Shown here: positions 4,622-6,063 of the stretch, piece by piece
How positions within the stretch are numbered: position 1 is the stretch's first letter
Layout of the letters: every line of letters begins with the position of its first letter
From: Terriglobia bacterium
Lineage (GTDB): Bacteria; Acidobacteriota; Terriglobia; UBA7540
Length of the DNA: 6,063 bases
Reading direction: 5' to 3'
Assembly: GCA_030040455.1 (NCBI GenBank)
Contig: JASHTR010000138.1
Coordinates: forward strand, 1-6,063
Made by a program: the position numbers and the translations under genes
The notes under the pieces: model-generated
Told to the model about the DNA's origin: nothing
The model's input: the letters and a program-made list of their open reading frames with translations, nothing else
Databases searched by the model: none

Positions 4622-6063
4622 ATCTCAAAAATCTCCGAAGCACCGCGGGAAGGATGCCACCGTTCCGGTAATATTCAATTTCGATTTCGGAATCAAGCCG
4701 GGCTGTGACGGAAAAGCGGCGAGACTGATCCTGGGCGCTGGTTGCCGTAACCTGGATTTCCGCGCGCGGGTGAATCTGATCGCTGATGCCTGTAACATCA
4801 TAAATTTCCCGGCCCGTAAGCCCCAGCGCGGTGGCGTTCTCGCCAGGCTTGAATTCCAGAGGGAGAATTCCCATGCCCACAAGATTGCTACGGTGAATCC
4901 GCTCATAGCTTTCGGCGATCACCGCCTTGACGCCCAATAGCAACGTGCCTTTGGCCGCCCAGTCGCGCGACGAGCCGGAGCCGTATTCCTTGCCCGCTAC
5001 CACCAGCAGTGGCACTCCTTCTTCCTTATAGCGCTCGGCAGCGTCGAAAATCGTCATCTGCTCGCCATCCGGCAGGTGTAGGGTGACGCCGCCTTCTGTC
5101 CCTGGTACGAGCAGGTTCTTCAGCCGGATGTTTGCGAAGGTCCCGCGCACCATCACCCGATCGTTCCCGCGCCGCGAGCCGTAAGAGTTGAAATCCTTTT
5201 TAGTGAGGCCGCGTTCCATGAGATAGTGGCCTGCCGGACCCGATGCCGGAATATCGCCGGCAGGAGAAATGTGGTCCGTCGTCACCGAATCGCCAAGGAG
5301 AGCCAGCACGCGGGCGCCGTGAAAACCTTGAATGGTCGATGGCTCGGGAGCAAGGCCGGCAAAAAAGGGCGGCTCTTGAATGTAAGTGGAATCTTCGCGC
5401 CAATTGTAAAGCGCGCCGCCGCTCACAGGAACGGCGTTCCAGGTTGGGTTGCCATCCCAGACGTTGGCATACGTGCGGCGAAACATCTCCGGAAGCACAG
5501 CCTGCCCCATCGTCGTGGCGACTTCTTGCGAAGAAGGCCAAATGTCTTTGAGATAAACCGGCTTTCCGGCTTTATCCTCCCCTAACGGCTCGCGAAGGAG
5601 ATCAATATCCACCGTGCCGGCAAGCGCATAGGCCACAACCAGCGGCGGAGAAGCCAGGTAGTTGGCGCGCACCAACGGATGAATTCTTCCTTCAAAATTA
5701 CGATTTCCGGAAAGTACCGCCGCCGCGACCAGGTTGTTCTCCGTCACGGCCTTGGCGACTTCCGGGGGTAAAGGCCCGCTGTTTCCGATGCAGGTGGTGC
5801 AGCCGTAGCCAACCAGCTCAAACCGCAAAGCTGCCAGATCATCCAGCAGCCTGGTTTCTTTCAGATATTCCGTGACGACTTTTGAGCCAGGCGCAAGGCT
5901 CGTTTTTACGTGAGGAGGCACTTCAAGGCCGCGGTCGCGTGCTTTCCGGGCTAGCAGCCCTGCGGCCAACATCACGCTCGGATTGGATGTGTTCGTGCAG
6001 GAGGTAATCGCAGCAATCACCACCGTGCCGTGTCCCAGTTTTTCCTGCGTCCCGTTGAATCCA
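4620..6063 (-). CDS. acnA: Aconitate hydratase, C-terminal 480 residues (N-terminus off right edge)
   Basis: This cytoplasmic [4Fe-4S] enzyme isomerises citrate to isocitrate in the TCA cycle. The reading frame stays open to the window edge; the GTG at 6023 is an internal Val, because the codons before it encode [13 protein letters not shown], which continues the aconitase motif. About half of a typical AcnA/IRP-type protein (roughly 890 residues) is present. Counting from the first full codon, cluster ligands are C22 in SCTNTSNP and C88 and C91 in [10 protein letters not shown]; the 66- and 3-residue spacings agree with those I recall for E. coli AcnA. The swivel domain shows [13 protein letters not shown] (257-269), YGSRRGN (294-300) and [12 protein letters not shown] (361-372), the last holding the substrate-binding Ser-Arg. 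The C-terminus [14 protein letters not shown] is typical of the AcnA type, not AcnB. It is followed by mdh after 8 nt, making a two-gene TCA unit; what precedes it is unseen. Confidence 0.95.
   Translation of the reverse strand, partial: GFNGTQEKLGHGTVVIAAITSCTNTSNPSVMLAAGLLARKARDRGLEVPPHVKTSLAPGSKVVTEYLKETRLLDDLAALRFELVGYGCTTCIGNSGPLPPEVAKAVTENNLVAAAVLSGNRNFEGRIHPLVRANYLASPPLVVAYALAGTVDIDLLREPLGEDKAGKPVYLKDIWPSSQEVATTMGQAVLPEMFRRTYANVWDGNPTWNAVPVSGGALYNWREDSTYIQEPPFFAGLAPEPSTIQGFHGARVLALLGDSVTTDHISPAGDIPASGPAGHYLMERGLTKKDFNSYGSRRGNDRVMVRGTFANIRLKNLLVPGTEGGVTLHLPDGEQMTIFDAAERYKEEGVPLLVVAGKEYGSGSSRDWAAKGTLLLGVKAVIAESYERIHRSNLVGMGILPLEFKPGENATALGLTGREIYDVTGISDQIHPRAEIQVTATSAQDQSRRFSVTARLDSEIEIEYYRNGGILPAVLRRFLR

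Noticed and set aside
4231..4671. A 146-codon plus-strand open frame opposite mdh and the end of acnA
   Set aside because: It crosses the acnA-mdh junction antisense to two unmistakable genes and shows no domain of its own.
6021..6023. GTG as the start codon of the aconitase gene
   Set aside because: The frame is open upstream to the edge and encodes conserved aconitase sequence before this codon, so it is an internal Val in a truncated gene.

Overview
The window looks like a stretch of bacterial chromosome from a GC-rich, free-living Gram-negative-type organism. Acidobacteriota is my best guess. The reasons are a long exported CRTAC1/ASPIC-UnbV beta-propeller protein, a divergent YchF-type GTPase, and heptamer-repeat and palindrome clutter in an intergenic gap. 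This is an inference from gene content and style, not a database match. There is no sign of phage, transposon, CRISPR, tRNA or rRNA.

Layout, left to right. Bases 1-538 (minus) hold the N-terminal 179 residues of a ZIP-family divalent metal transporter whose C-terminus lies off the left edge. Bases 539-724 are non-coding and structured: a three-unit heptamer tract, two perfect GC-rich palindromes sharing a core, an imperfect hairpin, and an eight-unit decaying heptamer tract. Bases 725-1786 (minus) encode a YchF-like (Obg/OLA1 family) P-loop NTPase with a C-terminal TGS/DUF933 domain. Bases 1787-1871 are a short divergent promoter region with a self-complementary -10 element. Bases 1872-3656 (plus) encode a 594-residue exported protein with seven FG-GAP/VCBS-like calcium-loop motifs and a C-terminal ASPIC/UnbV domain. 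Bases 3657-3684 separate it from the convergent malate dehydrogenase gene (3685-4611, minus). That gene follows the C-terminal 480 residues of an aconitase (4620-6063, minus) whose N-terminus lies off the right edge.

Functionally, acnA and mdh form a tight pair (8 nt between stop and start, with the mdh Shine-Dalgarno overlapping the acnA stop codon) and serve the TCA cycle. The propeller protein and the YchF-like gene are divergently transcribed and may share promoter DNA. The ZIP gene lies downstream of the YchF-like gene on the same strand but across the repeat-bearing gap, so co-transcription is uncertain.

I see no clear undescribed multi-gene system. The signals most worth a second look are the composite heptamer/palindrome element at 551-716, the nearly leaderless propeller gene with its symmetrical divergent -10, and the altered GTPase motifs in the YchF-like protein.
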